The notes: a model not told the origin generated them from the sequence alone. A stretch of 64,000 nucleotides of DNA from Bacteroidetes bacterium GWE2_42_24 (GCA_001768515.1 MEOA01000001.1:434001-498000), one strand, 5' to 3'; positions 9,480 through 17,913 are shown, numbered from the stretch's first letter. A program made the numbers and translations.

Positions 9480-9645
9480 GATAAGAAACAACATCTGGTA
9501 TCTGTGCAAGACCAACCTGAGCTAAAAAGCCTTTGCAGGTATAGGTAGTGTTGCCGGCAAAGGCAAAAGGCAGTAGTGCCTGAAAGTTGATTTTACACAT
9601 TACTATTGGGTTTTTATTCATTCAATAAAATTTTAACAATATGAA
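9480..9645 (+). repeat. duplicated cassette leader, copy 2, with hairpin 9529-9564
   Basis: Counterpart of 8161-8335. The hairpin arms are GCCTTTGCAGG (9529-9539) and CCGGCAAAGGC (9554-9564), with one mismatch compared with copy 1. The short leader frame is interrupted by TAA after AACCTGAGC. The sequence next to the precursor start is the best-conserved part. Confidence 0.75.
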
Positions 9646-9853
9646 TTCAATAAAATTAAATAATCTTAATCAGGGTCAACTCTCTAAAGAACAGATGAAC
9701 GCTGTTGCGGGAGGTGAATCCGTTACTTGCTCATGTGGTTGTTGTTATGCCAATAATGGGGGATCTTCTGTTTCCGACAATCTGAATGCAAATATTTCCG
9801 GAGGATTAGCGACCAAGTGTGATCCAATAATAACCATTACCTACGACAAGTAG
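9641..9853 (+). CDS. RiPP precursor, GG-Bacteroidales (TIGR04149-like) family, copy 2
   Basis: 70 residues. The leader reads MNSIKLNNL...LSKEQMNAVAGG. The core has CSCGCCYANNGGSS, then SDNLNANISGGL and TKCD. It is paralogous to the peptide at 8330. The CxCGCCYA..GGSS..(D/E)N...AN..GGL..KC(D/N) scaffold is kept, while the leader middle and the tail have diverged, as expected when residues needed for maturation are under selection. The cassette is again followed by a GLPGLI gene. Confidence 0.82.
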   Translation: MNSIKLNNLNQGQLSKEQMNAVAGGESVTCSCGCCYANNGGSSVSDNLNANISGGLATKCDPIITITYDK

Positions 9854-9910
9854 ATTTTCTGCTATTCATACCAGCGAATTTAGTGTATAAATTATTAACC
9901 ATCTGAAGTA

Positions 9911-9969
9911 AAGCAAGGATGTTTTGGTTTTAAGTTTATAAATAACAAATAGTAAAACAATCCTTGCTT
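9911..9969. terminator. long hairpin between precursor 2 and GLPGLI 2
   Basis: AAGCAAGGATGTTTT (9911-9925) pairs with AAAACAATCCTTGCTT (9954-9969) with one bulged base and a loop of about 28 bases. Its sequence is unrelated to the palindrome after precursor 1 but the position is equivalent, so a stable stem after each precursor seems conserved as a feature. Confidence 0.5.
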
Positions 9970-9990
9970 CTTCTGACAAACAAATTATAA

Positions 9991-10830
9991 ATGTTAAGGA
10001 TAATTTTTGCTCTATTAATTAACATTCTTTTTTTTAATTGTGTTACCCTTTCTCAAAGCATAAAGCTAATCCCGATTGACAGGTTTCATGTACTTGATAC
10101 AGCTCAATTCATGGTGACTTACGATGTTGATATTGTAAACGATCCCCTGAATAGAAAAAAATTGGAGACCGACCATATAGTGTTATTGATTGGACGGAAA
10201 TTTTCCAAAACCTACAGTCAACGTATTTATTTGGCTGATTCTATTTATACTGTTCTTTTAAAAAGAGACAGCAATTATCCGTCATTAACAGCACTTATTC
10301 CCAAAGTTGAAATTTTTAAAAACAAAAATTTGCAGCAAATAATAGTTACGGAGCGTGCTGATGATCCAGATCCGGTATATCTTTACGAAGAGCCAATGAT
10401 TAATTTCAATTGGAAAATTACAAATGAGCGTAAAGAGATTCTAACATATTCCTGCGTAAAGGCAACTATGGCCTTCAGAGGTCGGATTTTCGAAGCATGG
10501 TTTGCACCCCTTATTCCTATTAATGATGGGCCATACAAATTTTGTGGTTTGCCTGGATTAATCCTTGAAATAAAGGACTCTACCGGCGATTATGCAGTGA
10601 AGTGCACCTCATTGCACAAATTAAGAAATGGAAAATTAATAAAAAAATTTGATATAGATTATCAGACGACAACAAGAGAGGAATTGATGAGTTTTATGCG
10701 GAAGATATATAAAAATCCGGTAGCTTATTATAAATCACATGGGATTGACTTCTGTACTTTTAAAAATGGAAAAGTCGTACCATGGCCTCCTGATTATAGT
10801 TGGCCTTATAATCCAATCGAACTTGAGTAG
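9991..10830 (+). CDS. GLPGLI family protein, copy 2
   Basis: 279 residues, the same length as copy 1. Signal peptide about 1-22 (ending VTLSQS), family motif GPYKFCGLPGLILEI at about residue 190, C-terminus YNPIELE. The two copies align end to end at clearly less than full identity, so the cassette duplication is not recent. Function is unknown, with the same inference as copy 1: an exported partner of the adjacent peptide. Confidence 0.9.
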   Translation: MLRIIFALLINILFFNCVTLSQSIKLIPIDRFHVLDTAQFMVTYDVDIVNDPLNRKKLETDHIVLLIGRKFSKTYSQRIYLADSIYTVLLKRDSNYPSLTALIPKVEIFKNKNLQQIIVTERADDPDPVYLYEEPMINFNWKITNERKEILTYSCVKATMAFRGRIFEAWFAPLIPINDGPYKFCGLPGLILEIKDSTGDYAVKCTSLHKLRNGKLIKKFDIDYQTTTREELMSFMRKIYKNPVAYYKSHGIDFCTFKNGKVVPWPPDYSWPYNPIELE

Positions 10831-11011
10831 AATATACCTTAAAATATATAGTACAGGGTCAGTTTATAAAGTCTCTTTTTTTTTGGCCGCAGGAATTTTT
10901 TTTGAACAAATAGCTGTTTCCCATCGCAAACCGCCAAATAATATTCAATGGCAATGGAATTTGTTTATAGCTTTCTTTTCGTTAATAGCGTCTGAATTTC
11001 AAAAGATTGAT

Positions 11012-11135
11012 AACCACAATCCCGAAGGGATGGAATGATTATAAAATGAATGAAAAGAACCACAATCCCGAAGGGATGCAATTATTATAGAACAAAAAAT
11101 GGTAATGCAGCCGAAACCCCGAAGGGGTGACATAA
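11012..11135. repeat. REP-like CCCGAAGGG repeat cluster (three units)
   Basis: Two units of about 46-bp spacing share AACCACAATCCCGAAGGGAT followed by G(G/C)AATnATTATA (about 11012 and 11058). A third, variant unit is ACCCCGAAGGGGTGACATAA at about 11116. Each centres on a small palindrome (CCCGAAGGG or CCCCGAAGGGG). Such palindromic units are scattered in many Bacteroidota genomes. Confidence 0.6.
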
Positions 11136-11242
11136 AAACAATCAGTTAAGGCTGGCACAGTTTCACAAATATATATTCGAATCGTCTTTACTATGAAAGG
11201 ACGTAATTATAATAATCCCAATAAATCATACCACCGGGTAAC

Positions 11243-11460
11243 TGAGGTGGTCAAAATAACAGAGCAGAAGAATTAAAATTTGTAATTTTAGTTCATTGAA
11301 AAAGATCAGACAGAAATTCAGTTCAGCTATTTAAGCTGAGGTCGCCCTTGATGCGATCAAAGGGATTATAATAATTCAGAGATTTCCCGGCATTATGAAC
11401 TACATCCGGTGCAAGTAACCCGATGGTAGAAGGAGCCTTTAGCGCACGCATATGAGGATA
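11243..11460 (+). pseudogene. IS3-family remnant, copy 2 (left end + orfA 5' part)
   Basis: The copy begins with TGAGGTGGTC as copy 1 does. The translation KKIRQKFSSA is followed by a stop and a frameshift, then SEISRHYELHPVQVTRW is readable in another frame, again the OrfA helix-turn-helix. Same orientation as copy 1 (4964-5180). Damage differs between the copies, so they decayed independently. The rest of 10831-11562 has the REP-like units and no gene. Confidence 0.75.
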
Positions 11461-11562
11461 ATTCTTGGTGTTTTCTGATAGAAGACCCGTGGCCGCAATA
11501 ACTTTGAGTCACAACGAAGTGAGCAACTTAGTAAAGGGGGCGGTGTACAGACAATCTTGAAT

Positions 11563-12264
11563 CTAACCCTCTTTTACCATTAGCCTGTAGCCTGTTCCGT
11601 GGATGTTTTCGATTTCGATGCCCGGATCGTCGGCCAGGTACTTGCGAAGTTTGCTGACGAATACATCCATTGAGCGTGTGGTGAAGTAGTTGTCGTCGCC
11701 CCAGATCGTTCTGAGTGCCAATTCGCGCGGCAACACATTGTTCATTTCAACACAGAGTAGCCTGAGCAAATCAGATTCTTTCGGTGAGATTCTTTTTGAT
11801 TCCGAACCGTGGGTAATTGTACGTAAATGCGCGTTGAACTTATACGAACCAATAATGAATTCCTGTTGTTTTTGCCGGTTCATTGTTTCGGTATTACGTT
11901 TAAGAATGGCACGGATTTTAAACAACAGCACTTCCGAATCAAACGGTTTGGTGATATAATCATCAGCACCCGACTGGAATCCCTGAACGATGTCGGCTTT
12001 TAGCGTCTTGGCAGTTAGAAATATGAGCGGAATCGCCTGATGTGTTTTTCTGATTTCCCTGGCGATGGTAAACCCATCTACATGGGGTAACATAACGTCG
12101 AGGATACAAATGTCGAACTGGCCTTTGAGAAAGACCGGCAGAGCATGGCGGCCATCATCTACCCAGGTAACCTGAAAGTCCTGTAATTCCAGGTATGACT
12201 TTAGAATTGCGCCGAAGTTGAGGTCGTCTTCAACTAAAAAAACACTTGGATTATAGTTATTCAT
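11563..12264 (-). CDS. OmpR/PhoB-family response regulator (system 1)
   Basis: 233 residues. Receiver domain 1-122 with the acidic pair in VEDD, phospho-acceptor D56 (CILDVMLP), T in FLTAK and K in TKPFD. A winged-helix DNA-binding domain occupies about 130-230, with recognition-helix region TTRSMDVFVSKLRKYL and the C-terminal wing GTGYRL. Its start overlaps the end of the kinase gene by 8 bp, so the two are translationally coupled. The predicted target is the divergent operator at 14091-14128. The DNA-reading helix closely resembles that of the second regulator (31770-32462), which matches the similarity of their putative operators. Confidence 0.95.
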   Translation of the reverse strand: MNNYNPSVFLVEDDLNFGAILKSYLELQDFQVTWVDDGRHALPVFLKGQFDICILDVMLPHVDGFTIAREIRKTHQAIPLIFLTAKTLKADIVQGFQSGADDYITKPFDSEVLLFKIRAILKRNTETMNRQKQQEFIIGSYKFNAHLRTITHGSESKRISPKESDLLRLLCVEMNNVLPRELALRTIWGDDNYFTTRSMDVFVSKLRKYLADDPGIEIENIHGTGYRLMVKEG

Positions 12265-14050
12265 GGCTTACGGGAATTTTAATGGTAAAACAACTGCCCT
12301 TTTCGGGTTCACTCTTAACACTTACGCTTCCTCCGGTGGCTTCGGCAATGGCTTTCACATAGCTGAGCCCGAGGCCAAAACCTTTCACATTGTGAATGTT
12401 TCCTGTTGATTTCCGGTAGAATTTTTCAAAAACATGCTGTTGTGTCTCACGATCCATTCCCATCCCATTGTCCGATACATCAATGAAGATATAGTTACCC
12501 TCATTGTAGGTGGAGACATCAATTTTGGGAATCTCAGGTGAGTATTTGTTGGCATTGTCGAGGAGGTTATACATCACATTGATGAAATGGATCTCATCAA
12601 GCTTTGCCTCCGTTTCGGTTGCCTTGGGGTCAAAGGTAATGGAACCTCCCCGTTTTTCGATTTGGAGGCTTACATGTTCTATAGCACGCGAAATAAGTTC
12701 ATGGACATCTTGCTGTTCCAGCCGTAGTCCGAAATCTTTTTTCTCGAGGAGTGCCATTTTGAGGATGCTTTCTACCTGGTTATTCATCCTTCGGTTTTCT
12801 TCCCTGATGACACCGGTATAGTATCTTACCCGTTCACCATCCGACAGCACCCGTGGATTTACGATGGCATCGGTAGCGAGGGAGATCGTGGCGATAGGAG
12901 TTTTAAACTCATGAGTCATGTTGTTAATGAAGTCGCTTTTAATTTCCGATATTTTCTTTTGCCTGAGAATGATTAGCACCGTAGAAATAAAAGCAGAGAC
13001 GATTAATAGGGTGAAACCCAGAGAGCCTGCCAGCATGAATCCCATCTGCCCCAGAATATGACGTTTACGTCCGGGAAAAAAGAGGGCTAACCGATCGCCG
13101 GTCTGTAGAAACCGTTCGGGGAAAAGGTTGGTTTGGTAGCTTTTCTGAGGAGAGGTCAGATGAAAGGCCTCAGATTGGTTAAGGGTATCATTTTTTCCGG
13201 TGATGAGGGCGTACTCAAATGGCAATTCGATGTTTCGGGACTGGAGGTTGTGAGCCAGCATGTCGCGGGTACCAGGGATATCCAGTTGAAGAGTCAATGG
13301 CTGCTGAAGGTTTTTGATCTCATGCATCATGCGGGCCAGGGCTTCATTCTGGCTTTCAAACTTTTGTTTTAAGTTGGTCAGCACTTGTTGTAAAGAATCT
13401 TTTTCACGATCACGTTTGGGTTGGCGTTGGCCTCTTGAACCGGTCCTTTCCCCAAATTGCTGATCTCCACGCAGAGATGTTTGTCCCTGAAAGAAATCTG
13501 AAAAGAAATCATCGGGAGGGAAACCAGGGGAGGGCATCTCTTCTTCATTACCATAAAACTGGATATTGAACGATTGGCTGAAAACATTCAAATCCGGCAC
13601 AGGAGTATTGACGGTCATCCGCTGGCCATTAATGTAATAGGTGAAACTGATTGTATCCTGCCTGACTTGCCTCATCGCGATCCTTCGAAGCGAATCCTGA
13701 CGCCGTTGTTCTTTAATGGCCTGCAGGTACCGCTGATAGGGAGTAAGAGGTTTGGCAGGCTTTTTCACAACGTGCTTGACTATTTTATTGTTTTTTTCCT
13801 GTTGTACCGTTGGTTTGCTCATCAAAGAATCCATCCCGGCGAACCATTTCATGCGGTCGCGGAGCAGGTACATTTCCTGGTTTTCAGCCATCTGACGAAC
13901 AGTTTCCTGCAGGGCCTGTGTCACATCACGATCGAATTGTTCTTCACGGAGTCGCAGCGCGTTGCGAATCCACAGAAACTGCAACCCGACGATGCCAACC
14001 AGTGAAATTCCGGTAAACAGGATGACGATTCGTATGAGACGTTTGTTCAT
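12257..14050 (-). CDS. membrane sensor histidine kinase (system 1)
   Basis: 597 residues. TM1 is about 7-28. A large periplasmic region (about 30-335) contains a charged, Gln-rich coiled stretch. TM2 is about 338-362. The HisKA box has H380 (NNMTHEFKTP), followed by the N box (NLLDNANKYSPE), G1 (DVSDNGMGMD) and G2 (GFGLGLSYV). It phosphorylates the regulator encoded just downstream. A sequence resembling an inverted -7 element (CAAAAGTA, 14055-14062) lies directly before the ATG, so the transcript may have almost no leader. The signal is unknown. Divergence from a secreted protein gene suggests an envelope-related stimulus. Confidence 0.93.
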   Translation of the reverse strand: MNKRLIRIVILFTGISLVGIVGLQFLWIRNALRLREEQFDRDVTQALQETVRQMAENQEMYLLRDRMKWFAGMDSLMSKPTVQQEKNNKIVKHVVKKPAKPLTPYQRYLQAIKEQRRQDSLRRIAMRQVRQDTISFTYYINGQRMTVNTPVPDLNVFSQSFNIQFYGNEEEMPSPGFPPDDFFSDFFQGQTSLRGDQQFGERTGSRGQRQPKRDREKDSLQQVLTNLKQKFESQNEALARMMHEIKNLQQPLTLQLDIPGTRDMLAHNLQSRNIELPFEYALITGKNDTLNQSEAFHLTSPQKSYQTNLFPERFLQTGDRLALFFPGRKRHILGQMGFMLAGSLGFTLLIVSAFISTVLIILRQKKISEIKSDFINNMTHEFKTPIATISLATDAIVNPRVLSDGERVRYYTGVIREENRRMNNQVESILKMALLEKKDFGLRLEQQDVHELISRAIEHVSLQIEKRGGSITFDPKATETEAKLDEIHFINVMYNLLDNANKYSPEIPKIDVSTYNEGNYIFIDVSDNGMGMDRETQQHVFEKFYRKSTGNIHNVKGFGLGLSYVKAIAEATGGSVSVKSEPEKGSCFTIKIPVSHE

Positions 14051-14090
14051 GAGACAAAAGTATGAAAACTAGCAATCCTCTGACGTAACT

Positions 14091-14128
14091 TTAACCCAAT
14101 GTTAACCAGTTTTAACCAGCTTTTAACC
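14091..14128 (+). promoter_or_regulatory. phased TTAACC operator (4 half-sites)
   Basis: TTAACC occurs at 14091, 14102, 14112 and 14123, spacings 11-10-11, i.e. one site per helical turn on the same face. This is the geometry of OmpR/PhoB-type direct repeats. The last site starts 27 bp before the -7 element. It lies in the divergent region between the system 1 kinase and the secreted protein gene. Confidence 0.75.
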
Positions 14129-14149
14129 TTTCCGGAGCCCTGATAGTGA

Positions 14150-14157
14150 TAGTTTTG
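14150..14157 (+). promoter_or_regulatory. -7 promoter element of 14184 gene
   Basis: TAGTTTTG fits the Bacteroidota -7 consensus TAnnTTTG, 27 bp upstream of the start codon. There is no good -33 TTTG. The operator half-sites occupy that place, as expected for an activator-dependent promoter. Confidence 0.6.
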
Positions 14158-14183
14158 CATTATAAACAAATCCGTTTACCACC

Positions 14184-15317
14184 ATGAAGACTCTTTTTCC
14201 CAAATTTACTCTGTTTTCAGGCATTGCAGCCTGCACCGTCACAATCGTTTTCTTAACGGCTCCGTTGATCCTTTCTGCACAGCATCCCAATGATATGCCG
14301 TCGAAGGATGCAATGAAAGATAGCATGTACCAACGCTTTCAACGAAGGATGTCCGACATTGGTCAGCGTATGGATTCGCTTACCGATTATCTGGCCGACC
14401 TTCAACCTGGTGATGAGGGTTTCGCTTTTTTTGCGCCTGATCTTTCCATGATTTCTGATGGCGTTTTTTTTGAAGACCTGAATGAGCACATGCCCGATTT
14501 TGAAGAACTCTCCGAGCAGTTTCAAAATATGCCAGCGATGCCGGAGTTTGACTTTCAGGGTGATTTCTATGAAGGAGACGGCGATGCTCCATGCCAGAAG
14601 CAATTTTTTCGGGGGAACCCCGGCCACATGGGGGTTTGGGTATACATTGAAAAGCCCGACAGTCTGGCAGGTAAATCTTGCAAGAAAATCAGAAAAGTTA
14701 TGGTGCTCCGTGGGGGCAGTGACACAGTCATGCTGGAAGGGAATGAAAAAATGGTCTATACGATTGTTGACGACAATGGTCAGATTACTGTTAAGAGCGA
14801 CGGGATGGGTGGTGACACAATTCTCACCGACTCAACCCGTCAGTACCACTTTTACGGAACCAGAGACGGGAACCCGCATCAGCCCTTCAGGTATAATGTC
14901 CAGCGCAGAGCAGGGAGAAGGGGAGAAGCCGAACCCCTCATGAGCGATAATTTTGCCTTTAATTCGAATGACCGGGGGTCAGCAAGGTTATCGGATCTTA
15001 CGGCGGATGAGATCAGTCGGTTGAAACGGACTGATTTGAAGCCAGGTCGAAAAGTGGTACCAATGGGTGTCGAAAATCTCGAGGCTAGCTTCCTGCGAAG
15101 GAAACAACAACTTGCCCTTCGATTTGATGCTCCGGGAGAAGGGGCGTTGACAATACAGTTATTTGATGATCAGGGTTCTCTGATTCATGATGAATCACTG
15201 CGTAAGAGCAATGGCCGGTATGATAACCGCATTGCTTTGCCTGAGCGCCCCAGTGATGAACTTTATCTGCGAATCTCCAGAGGCAGGCAGTCAATAGTAA
15301 AAAAGCTTGAGTTATAG
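14184..15317 (+). CDS. secreted protein with T9SS-like C-terminal domain, likely target of system 1
   Basis: 377 residues. A signal peptide (about 1-32, ending LILSAQ) is followed by a region rich in Asp, Met and Phe with a predicted coiled segment (about 40-75), then a middle part without recognisable domains. The last ~65 residues have the beta-rich pattern of a T9SS type A sorting domain: LTIQLFDDQGSLIHDE, then a YLRISRGRQSIVKKLEL ending. It is divergently transcribed from the kinase and preceded by the phased operator, so I infer regulation by system 1. Biochemical function is unknown. Confidence 0.75.
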   Translation: MKTLFPKFTLFSGIAACTVTIVFLTAPLILSAQHPNDMPSKDAMKDSMYQRFQRRMSDIGQRMDSLTDYLADLQPGDEGFAFFAPDLSMISDGVFFEDLNEHMPDFEELSEQFQNMPAMPEFDFQGDFYEGDGDAPCQKQFFRGNPGHMGVWVYIEKPDSLAGKSCKKIRKVMVLRGGSDTVMLEGNEKMVYTIVDDNGQITVKSDGMGGDTILTDSTRQYHFYGTRDGNPHQPFRYNVQRRAGRRGEAEPLMSDNFAFNSNDRGSARLSDLTADEISRLKRTDLKPGRKVVPMGVENLEASFLRRKQQLALRFDAPGEGALTIQLFDDQGSLIHDESLRKSNGRYDNRIALPERPSDELYLRISRGRQSIVKKLEL

Positions 15318-15338
15318 TATATGGTCCGCTGTTGTTAG

Positions 15339-15378
15339 AAGGGATGGTTTGGTCTTGGTACCGAACCATCCCTTTGCA
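15339..15378. terminator. bidirectional terminator hairpin
   Basis: AAGGGATGGTT (15339-15349) pairs with AACCATCCCTT (15364-15374), and the stem extends inward by four more pairs including one G-U. It lies between the convergent genes ending at 15317 and 15398. Confidence 0.75.
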
Positions 15379-15397
15379 TTTCAGAAAGCGAATTTGT

Positions 15398-16918
15398 TTA
15401 GTTTATTATCAGTTTGCTGATGGCAGAACGAATGCCATCGCTAACCTTTACAATGTAGACACCTGCCGGAAGCCTGTCAATGGCTATCAGACCATCCGGA
15501 GGTAATGCCATGCTGAGGACACGTCTGCCATCTGCAGAAAGTAAATCAACAACCTGCCCTGTCTGAAATCCCAGCACGATGATCCGCACCTGAGCCCTGG
15601 CAGGATTGGGAATAATGGAACTGATCAGTCCCCCGTTATTTTCTTCGAGGCCAACATAGGAAAAGACACCTCCGAGAGAACCTACACCGGCCAGCGAGGC
15701 CTGAGTAAGCATTCCTGCCATCTCTGCACTGTTGACACTAAGACCTAACACATCGTCTACCGTATGAATGTATGGACTATGGTTCTGATCATCCTCGAAA
15801 GGGAAGATACCCATATACCCGTTGTTATTGAAGGAAGTATGGTCGCTGTCGCCACTAATCATGAATCCTTCAGACACAACCAGTCCGGGAACGAAAATGG
15901 CGGCAATTCCCTGGTAATAGTCGGCCAAAGGTTTTGCAGAAGGAGGGAATATCATGTCGGTATGGATGGCATCACCAGGGTTGCGATAACCTATCATATC
16001 GAGGTTAAAATAGCCTAGAATATTCATATTTTGTTGTTTGCAACGACTAGCAAAGGCCGCCGAACCATAGAGACCATACTCTTCGCCAGAGAAGGCACAG
16101 AAGATGATGGTGCATTCAGTAGGATAATCGGCCAATATTCTGGCAGCTTCAATCACACCCGCGGTTCCGGAGGCATTGTCATCGGCACCGGGTGCCTCAT
16201 CTGACCATGTATAACTATCATAATGGCCTCCAATGATGACAACCTTTTCAGGATATGTGGTGCCGGTTTTGGTAGCGAGGACATTCGGGGAGGAGGCTGT
16301 ATTTCCCATAGTGAACTCCTGCAATTCGACGGTGTACCCCATATTCTCGAATTGCTGTCTGATCCATTCAGCGGCAGCAACGGCTGAATCAGTCGTTGCC
16401 TTGCGTGTGGTGAAAGCCTGCAGTCGCGCGATCGTTGCGATGATGTTCTGAGTATCGACTTTTGCGACTATTTCATAAACCAATTGATTTGTATCGACGG
16501 GGGGAAGTTCATCCCGAAGACCGGCAGAAACGCCACATTTAAGCCTCACCATGGGGGCTTTTACTTCATTGCGTAATGTGACCACGTTGTCGGCATTAAG
16601 GCTTACCAGCAAATAATCGGGATCGGTACATATCACAGATCCCAGATCTCCGACCTGTTGTACAACTTCAGAGGCACTATTTCCCGAGAGATCGAAGAGA
16701 ACGACTTCCTTTTCATTCGACCAGGGATTTTCAGCCAGAAGACGGGCTCCGTGATCGGGTGCTTCATTGGCAACCCAAAGGCTATAGGCAGCCTGATTAT
16801 AGATTAAATTTGCCGATATGGAAACATCGGTGGCAGAACGATCAGCATGGTAGATATTCTGTGCGCTGAGGCAAGAAATTATTGCTGATAATAAAACAAA
16901 AACTAACAATTTTCTCAT
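15398..16918 (-). CDS. secreted M28-family metallopeptidase with T9SS tail
   Basis: 506 residues. Signal peptide about 1-19. An N-terminal region (20-165) precedes the M28 aminopeptidase domain (about 165-415) with the co-catalytic zinc set: His in GGHYDS, Asp in GADDNASG, catalytic/ligand Glu pair in SGEEYGL, Asp in NLDMIG and His in DSDHTSF. A T9SS type A sorting domain forms the last ~80 residues (NPARAQVRI ... LPAGVYIVKVSDG ... SKLIIN). It predicts an exported, surface-attached or released aminopeptidase acting on peptides. It converges on the 14184 gene through a shared terminator and has no obvious operon partner. Confidence 0.93.
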   Translation of the reverse strand: MRKLLVFVLLSAIISCLSAQNIYHADRSATDVSISANLIYNQAAYSLWVANEAPDHGARLLAENPWSNEKEVVLFDLSGNSASEVVQQVGDLGSVICTDPDYLLVSLNADNVVTLRNEVKAPMVRLKCGVSAGLRDELPPVDTNQLVYEIVAKVDTQNIIATIARLQAFTTRKATTDSAVAAAEWIRQQFENMGYTVELQEFTMGNTASSPNVLATKTGTTYPEKVVIIGGHYDSYTWSDEAPGADDNASGTAGVIEAARILADYPTECTIIFCAFSGEEYGLYGSAAFASRCKQQNMNILGYFNLDMIGYRNPGDAIHTDMIFPPSAKPLADYYQGIAAIFVPGLVVSEGFMISGDSDHTSFNNNGYMGIFPFEDDQNHSPYIHTVDDVLGLSVNSAEMAGMLTQASLAGVGSLGGVFSYVGLEENNGGLISSIIPNPARAQVRIIVLGFQTGQVVDLLSADGRRVLSMALPPDGLIAIDRLPAGVYIVKVSDGIRSAISKLIIN

Positions 16919-17257
16919 AGACTGGATTATATTAATTTTCCCTACTGCAAAGATAGGAATGAAATGAGTTTTCCCTAATAAAGGTTTATAAAGAGCGTCA
17001 GTAGTGTTTTTATTGGATCGTTATTCCGGGTTTTCAGGTTAAATATACCCCAACAAAACCCCCACATCATAATCGAAAATTTTTTAACTGAAATAAGTTA
17101 AACACTACATTTAGAATTTTATTAGTTAAAGAACAATTATTTAACTTAATTATGAGCCACTACAAAGATTTTTCATTATTCAAGATTTTTCACTTTCATA
17201 TAAAGATTAATTTATTATGTTTGTGAAACAGAATGTTGAACGAACAATTGAATAACC
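16919..17257. promoter_or_regulatory. control region of the phosphate operon
   Basis: Two inverted-repeat pairs lie here: TTTAACT 17083-17089 with AGTTAAA 17096-17102, and AGTTAAA 17124-17130 with TTTAACT 17140-17146. A Bacteroidota -7 element, TATGTTTG, is at 17216-17223, 35 bp before the first start codon; the -33 region (TTTC near 17194) is weak. The four half-sites look like an operator. No gene is seen in this stretch. Confidence 0.55.
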
Positions 17258-17905
17258 ATGTTTCTTTTTAAACACGCCAATCAGTCGATCGAACTCATCG
17301 ATAAATTCCTCAACACAATTGATCAGGGAGCCCTCATATTCAAAGAGGGGGTCTACAACTATCTGTACAACAATTCTGATAAATTTGCCGATAACCTGCG
17401 AACGCTATCTCAGCTTGAAACAGAAGCTGATATATTGAAACGGAAACTGGAGACAATATTATATACTCAGTCACTCATGCCTCAACTCAGGGGAGATATC
17501 CTCCGGTTGTTTGAAGAGCTTGATGCAATCATTAATCTGGCCAAGACCAATCTGTTTCAGTTTGATGTGGAGGTTCCGTATATCCCGGCAGAGTTAAATG
17601 CCGACTTTGTTAAGCTGACCGAACTATCGGCCTCAGCAATCGAGTCAGTTATTCCCGCTTCGCGGGCCTGGTTTAAGAATCCTGAAATAGTAAAGGAGCA
17701 GCTTCACCGGGTCTACCTTTATGAGAAGGAGACCGATAAACTGGCCGATTCGATTAAGCGGAGGGTATTTCACGACATGCCCCAGATGAAGTTGAGTGAA
17801 AAATTTCATCTGCGCTATTTCACCTTGCATATTGAAACCCTTTCAGACGCTGCCCAGAAGGTGGCCGATACCCTTTCTATTATGGCCATAAAACGGACAG
17901 TCTGA
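17258..17905 (+). CDS. DUF47 / PhoU-like phosphate-transport accessory protein
   Basis: 215 residues, all helical, no membrane segment. It matches the DUF47 (TIGR00153) pattern of long amphipathic helices, with conserved ETEAD in the first half and YEKETDKLADSIKR in the second half, thought to bind metal ions as PhoU does. Proteins of this family are regularly encoded directly before PiT transporters and are thought to regulate them. Here it is the first gene of a tight operon, about 8-14 bp before the PiT fusion gene depending on the start used. Confidence 0.9.
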   Translation: MFLFKHANQSIELIDKFLNTIDQGALIFKEGVYNYLYNNSDKFADNLRTLSQLETEADILKRKLETILYTQSLMPQLRGDILRLFEELDAIINLAKTNLFQFDVEVPYIPAELNADFVKLTELSASAIESVIPASRAWFKNPEIVKEQLHRVYLYEKETDKLADSIKRRVFHDMPQMKLSEKFHLRYFTLHIETLSDAAQKVADTLSIMAIKRTV

Positions 17906-17913
17906 TATTCTCA

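Noticed and set aside
10739..11038. 99-codon frame overlapping the end of GLPGLI copy 2
   Set aside because: Starts inside the GLPGLI gene in another frame and runs into repeat DNA.
4964..11460. Active composite transposon
   Set aside because: Both IS copies have stops, frameshifts and no OrfB or right end, so the structure is at most a relic.
13574..14005. 143-codon plus-strand frame over the kinase gene
   Set aside because: Antisense shadow of the histidine kinase, with no protein-like motifs.
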